NCBI GenBank assembly: GCA_965199335.1
Contig: CBDAQZ010000004.1
Span: forward strand, 930,001 to 994,000
Origin: CBDAQV01 sp965199335
GTDB taxonomy: Bacteria; Pseudomonadota; Alphaproteobacteria; CALMVH01
DNA length: 64,000 nt
Direction: 5' to 3'
The notes beneath the pieces are model-generated. The model did no database searches, was not told where the DNA came from, and saw only the letters and a program-made list of their open reading frames with translations. Made by a program: the position numbers and the translations under genes. This document shows, one piece after another, positions 60,632 to 64,000 of the stretch. The number at the start of each line of letters is the position of its first letter. Position 1 is the stretch's first letter.

Positions 60632-62293
60632 TTAGACGAACGCTGTCAGCGCAGCGCCGATACGATCGATCACCTCATCCCATTCGCCCTGTGTTTCCTG
60701 ACGGAACAGCCGCGCCTTGGGATACCACGGCGACGTGTTGGTTCCAGTCAGCCAGCGCCATTCCCCCACCTTGGTCAGCATGATCCAGGCCGGGCAGTCC
60801 AGCGCGCCCGCCAGATGGGCGACGGCGGTGTCGACGCTGATCACCAGGTCCAGGTTGCGGATCACGGCGGCGGTGTCGCAGAAATCGGTCAGCCCGTCGC
60901 CCAGCTTGGTCACGGTCCCCTCGGGAAACTCCCACTCCGCGCCCGGCCCTTTCTGCAGCGCGTAGAACTGCGCGTCACTGCGCGTCACCAGAGCATGCAG
61001 CAGCGCCGGCGGGATCGAGCGGGTCTTGTCCTGGCGGTGCTTGGGATCGCCCTGCCAGACCAGCCCGATCTTCTTCTTGCCAGGCGCCGGTTTCATCGTC
61101 TCGGCCCATTTCGTCACATGCGCGTCGCGCACCGTCAGGTAGGGCGTCTGTGCCGGTATGGTGTCCAGTGTCGTCTTGAGCCGTTCAGGCAGGCTCAATA
61201 ATCCGACATAGGCAGCGAAGTCCGGCATCTTGCCGACATCCAGCAGCTTGCGCAGCCCCGTGGGACCGGCGGCGGCGCGGCGCTCGACGACGCGGATATT
61301 CGGCCTGGCGAAGCCTTCGCCGTACAGCCGCAGCAAAGGCGGCTGCACTTCCAGCAGCACGTCGTAGCCGCGCTCGACCAGCAGCGGCACGTAGCGCGAG
61401 AACTGGATCGTATCGCCGTAGCCCTGTTCGGAAATGACCAGCAGCTTGCCCTTGACCTCCGCCGCCGGTTCGCCGCGCCAGACCGGCTGTTTGTAGCCTC
61501 GCGGCTTTTCCTTGTAATTGTAGGCGGGGCTCCAGCGCCATTCCAGGCCGGTGAATCCTTCCTCCAACCGACCCATCTGAGCCAGCAGCTGGCCGCGATC
61601 GTGTTGCGCCAGCGCGAAGTCCGGCGACAGGGCGACGGCGCGGTCGTATTCGGCCAGCGCCGCCTCGGCCTCGCCGGTTTCGCGCAGGGCGACGGCCAGG
61701 TTAAGGCGCAGTTGCGCGTCGTCCGGCATCAGGGCGATGGCGGCGCGGTGATCGCGGAAGGCGGCACCGGCATCGCCGTTTTCCCAATGGATGGTCGCGC
61801 GGTTGCTCAGCGCCGAATGCAATGCGGGCTCCAGTTCCAGCGCCCGGTCGAAGGCGGCCAGCGCTTCCTCCAGCCGGCCCAGCCGTTTCAGCGCCGCGCC
61901 GCGATTGTTGATCAGATGCGGGTTTTCTGGATCGTATTGCAGCGCCGCCGCGTAATCCTCCTCCGCCGCCTCCAGCAATCCGTCCTGGTGCGCGGCCGTG
62001 GCAAGCTCGGCATGGATCGCGGCGGCCTGATCCGCCTGCCCGGCGGCGGCGTGCGCCGATGCCAGCGCGCGATAGAACTCCCGCCGCTCCGGCGCCAGCA
62101 CGATGGCATGGCCGATCAGCTGGATCGCGCTCTCAGTATTTTTTGCCTCGATCAAAACGCCGGCGAACATCACCAGCAAATCGGGGTTCTCCGGCTCGGC
62201 GGTCAGCAGGACCTGATAGACGCGTGCCGCATCCTGCAATTTGCCCTGCGACTGCAGCATCAGCGCTTCCTGGACCAGAGTGGGATCAGCCAT
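60632..62293 (-). CDS. TPR protein with GT9-like glycosyltransferase domain, copy 1
   Basis: This 553-residue protein has TPR repeats in the first 250 residues (AALQYDPENPHLINNRGAAL, then AALAEYDRAVALSPDFALAQ) followed by a GT-B type domain resembling heptosyl/ADP-sugar transferases: LVISEQGYGDTIQFSRYVPL, then GLVWQGDPKHRQDKTRSIPP, and DLVISVDTAVAHLAGALDCP. It is a paralog of the next gene upstream. The ATG at 62293 has a GAGGAAA site inside the end of that gene; an ATG at 62305 would add four residues. The target is unknown. Confidence 0.85.
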   Translation of the reverse strand: MADPTLVQEALMLQSQGKLQDAARVYQVLLTAEPENPDLLVMFAGVLIEAKNTESAIQLIGHAIVLAPERREFYRALASAHAAAGQADQAAAIHAELATAAHQDGLLEAAEEDYAAALQYDPENPHLINNRGAALKRLGRLEEALAAFDRALELEPALHSALSNRATIHWENGDAGAAFRDHRAAIALMPDDAQLRLNLAVALRETGEAEAALAEYDRAVALSPDFALAQHDRGQLLAQMGRLEEGFTGLEWRWSPAYNYKEKPRGYKQPVWRGEPAAEVKGKLLVISEQGYGDTIQFSRYVPLLVERGYDVLLEVQPPLLRLYGEGFARPNIRVVERRAAAGPTGLRKLLDVGKMPDFAAYVGLLSLPERLKTTLDTIPAQTPYLTVRDAHVTKWAETMKPAPGKKKIGLVWQGDPKHRQDKTRSIPPALLHALVTRSDAQFYALQKGPGAEWEFPEGTVTKLGDGLTDFCDTAAVIRNLDLVISVDTAVAHLAGALDCPAWIMLTKVGEWRWLTGTNTSPWYPKARLFRQETQGEWDEVIDRIGAALTAFV

Positions 62294-63791
62294 GTTTCCT
62301 CGCATCGATAAGGTCTGTCAGAGACTTGCGGATCTCGCCCACGACATGCGGCCAGTCGCCGCGTATCGGCTGCCGGAACAGCCGGGCCGTGGGATACCAG
62401 GGCGTCGTGTCGCCGCCAAGCCCCCAGCGCCAATCCGGTGCGCTGGCGATCATCAGCCATACAGGACGGCCCAGCGCGCCTGCCAGATGCGCAACCGAGG
62501 TATCGGCGCTGATGACCAGGTCCATGTTCAGGATCGCGGCGGCGGTGTCGGCGAAATCGGTGAACCCCGGACCGAGTTCGGATACGCCCGGCACGGCGAA
62601 CGGCATCACCTGCAGCGAATAGAAGGCGGCGTCCGCCGACAGCAGCGGCTCGATCGCCTCAGGCGGCAGCGAGCGAATGAAATCGTTGCCGTGCTGTGGC
62701 TGGCCGGCGCGCACCAGCCCCACCCTGAAGCGCCCGTCATCCGGCAGGCCGCGGGCAAAGGCGGCGGCGCGATCGTGGCTGGCGGAAAGATAGGGGCTAT
62801 CGCCGGCGACGGAATCCACGGTGACGGCAAAATGGCGCGGCAGCGACAGCAGGGTCACATGCGCCGCCACCGCGCCCGCCGAGCGCAGCATCATGGCGGA
62901 ACGCGGCACGATCTCCATGCCGTCATGACGAAATCCCTCATCGAACAGCCTGAACAGCTCGTCGCGGACCTCGAACACCACGTCATGGCCCTGCTCTGCC
63001 AGCAACGGAACGTAGCGGGCGAAATGGATGGCGTCCCCCAGCCCCTGTTCCGATACGACCAGCAGCCTGCCGTCCAGAGGCTCGCCGGTCCATTCGGGGA
63101 TATGCCGGTAGGGATTGTCGAATCCTGACCATTTCTTGCGCCATTCGTAATCCGCCCAGCCCTTGGCATAATGGCCGCTAAGCAGCAGCGCCTGGCCACG
63201 GGCAAAATGCGCCTCGACCAGGCCCGGCTCGATCGACAGGGCGCGGTCATAGGCGGCGATCGCGTCCGTGGTACGTGTCAGCCCGGTCAGCGCGTTGCCT
63301 AGGTTCAATGGGATGTAGGACAGCGTGTCTCCATCCGGGATGCTCGACAACAAGGCGACGGCGCTTTCGTAGCGGCCCAGCTTCAGCAGCGCGACACCGC
63401 GATTGCATTTGTAGTGCGGCGAATCCGGTCGCAGGCGCAAGGCATGGTCGAATGCTTTCAGCGCCTCGGCGAAGCGGCGTGCCGTCATCAGCAGATTGCC
63501 CTGGTCGTTGAACGCGGCCGCCGCCTGCGCCGCGTCGCCAATGCGTTCGCAGGTGACCGCGACGCTGTTGCGGAATTCGGGCGCCGCGGGGTCGATCGCG
63601 ATCGCCTGGTTCAGCAGCGACAGCGCCCGAACGTAGTCGCCGCGCTGCCCGGCAAGGATGCCCTGCAGGTTCATCAGGTTGGCATCGCCCGGATTGAGCG
63701 CCAGCAGGGCGTCGTATTTGGCCGCCGCCTCGTCCAGCCGGCCTTCGCGGTGCAGCGCCATCGCTTCCTCGACCCGGCGCTGGCTGAACAT
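62286..63791 (-). CDS. TPR protein with GT9-like glycosyltransferase domain, copy 2
   Basis: This 501-residue tandem paralog of the downstream gene has an N-terminal TPR region and the same catalytic motifs LVVSEQGLGDAIHFARYVPL, GLVRAGQPQHGNDFIRSLPP and DLVISADTSVAHLAGALGRP. It ends eight bases into the next gene and starts within the stop of a partial gene (TGATG). Tandem TPR-glycosyltransferases often modify surface polymers or flagellin, but no substrate is evident here. Confidence 0.85.
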   Translation of the reverse strand: MFSQRRVEEAMALHREGRLDEAAAKYDALLALNPGDANLMNLQGILAGQRGDYVRALSLLNQAIAIDPAAPEFRNSVAVTCERIGDAAQAAAAFNDQGNLLMTARRFAEALKAFDHALRLRPDSPHYKCNRGVALLKLGRYESAVALLSSIPDGDTLSYIPLNLGNALTGLTRTTDAIAAYDRALSIEPGLVEAHFARGQALLLSGHYAKGWADYEWRKKWSGFDNPYRHIPEWTGEPLDGRLLVVSEQGLGDAIHFARYVPLLAEQGHDVVFEVRDELFRLFDEGFRHDGMEIVPRSAMMLRSAGAVAAHVTLLSLPRHFAVTVDSVAGDSPYLSASHDRAAAFARGLPDDGRFRVGLVRAGQPQHGNDFIRSLPPEAIEPLLSADAAFYSLQVMPFAVPGVSELGPGFTDFADTAAAILNMDLVISADTSVAHLAGALGRPVWLMIASAPDWRWGLGGDTTPWYPTARLFRQPIRGDWPHVVGEIRKSLTDLIDARKHG

Positions 63792-64000
63792 CAGTGGTCG
63801 CTGTGCTCGATGAAGATGTCGAGCGGACCGGTGGGATACGCGACTCCTTCCGGCAACAGCATGACGGCGCTGGGGAAATGGCCGCGGATCAGGCCCTTGC
63901 GTTCCAGCGCGTTCCAGGCCGCCTGGTTGGTCAGGCCGGTGGCGTTCCGGGTCAGGATCACCGATGGCCCGATATGGAAGTGGTTGCCGTGCGGATGGGG
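63791..64000 (-). CDS. Unknown protein, C-terminal part (runs off the right edge)
   Basis: The last 69 residues before the stop are seen: PHPHGNHFHIGPSVILTRNA, then GHFPSAVMLLPEGVAYPTGP, ending DIFIEHSDH. The His-rich HGNHFHIG stretch could bind metal. No family is recognised from this fragment. It overlaps the next gene's ATG by one base (TGATG), so it is the upstream partner in an operon with the TPR-glycosyltransferases. Confidence 0.55.
   Translation of the reverse strand, partial: PHPHGNHFHIGPSVILTRNATGLTNQAAWNALERKGLIRGHFPSAVMLLPEGVAYPTGPLDIFIEHSDH

Overview
The window is a GC-rich (by eye about 60-65 percent) chromosomal segment of a flagellated Gram-negative alphaproteobacterium. Lineage markers are FlbT/FlaF, a Usg-family protein, a type II RibH behind an FMN riboswitch, COX15-type heme A synthase, and a GTTC-N7-GTTC (alphaproteobacterial LexA) motif. 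I cannot name the genus; a Rhodospirillales-like lineage is a guess. I see no rRNA, insertion sequence, prophage, CRISPR array or replication origin. Two tRNA-Arg genes are present.

Layout. 1-9 kb: 3' end of an aminopeptidase P gene, usg, stress and secreted proteins, ctaA, then a damaged stretch with a frameshifted MFS transporter gene and an ampG gene broken by about five indels. A membrane cytochrome c and two paralogous orphan genes follow. 9-13.5 kb: pheA-thpR, three small orphan genes, ubiH and a P-II gene. 13.5-19 kb: mdh and sucCD on the minus strand, with two OafA-like acyltransferase genes between them. 19-22 kb: a HEAT-repeat plus Suppressor-of-Fused-like protein and a large unknown protein. 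22-35.5 kb: a flagellar block (flgI, flgJ, flgN-like, fliK, flgD, flgE, flaF, with flbT opposed), flanked by a TPR/GT41 O-GlcNAc-transferase-like gene on one side and a large periplasmic TPR protein on the other. 35.6-37.7 kb: a radical-SAM plus DUF4130 DNA-repair pair under a 40-bp perfect palindrome made of two LexA-like boxes. 37.8-42.3 kb: an iron-type operon (cupredoxin, OprB-like porin, beta-propeller, EfeB-like Dyp peroxidase) with a Fur-like box. 42.7-45.4 kb: the riboflavin operon FMN riboswitch-ribH-HAD-ribA-ribE. 48-50.7 kb: CIRCE-groES-groEL. 50.7-56.7 kb: secreted and orphan proteins, an S53 peptidase, and MarR with a frameshifted EamA transporter. 57-64 kb: two tRNA-Arg genes, a lipoprotein, a TpsB-type outer-membrane transporter, and tandem TPR-glycosyltransferases.

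How the parts work together. The flagellar genes encode hook, hook cap, hook length, P-ring and flagellin-level control; the GT41 enzyme beside flbT is a candidate flagellin glycosyltransferase. The rib operon supplies lumazine and riboflavin synthesis; its second gene is a HAD protein whose two catalytic motif-I aspartates are both asparagine, the most surprising gene in the window. Other points worth attention are the SOS-type palindrome, the HEAT-SUFU fusion, a duplicated orphan family that carries its 5' leader with it, and a cluster of single-base frameshifts between 4.5 and 8.5 kb. That cluster is either local gene decay or a sequence-quality problem.
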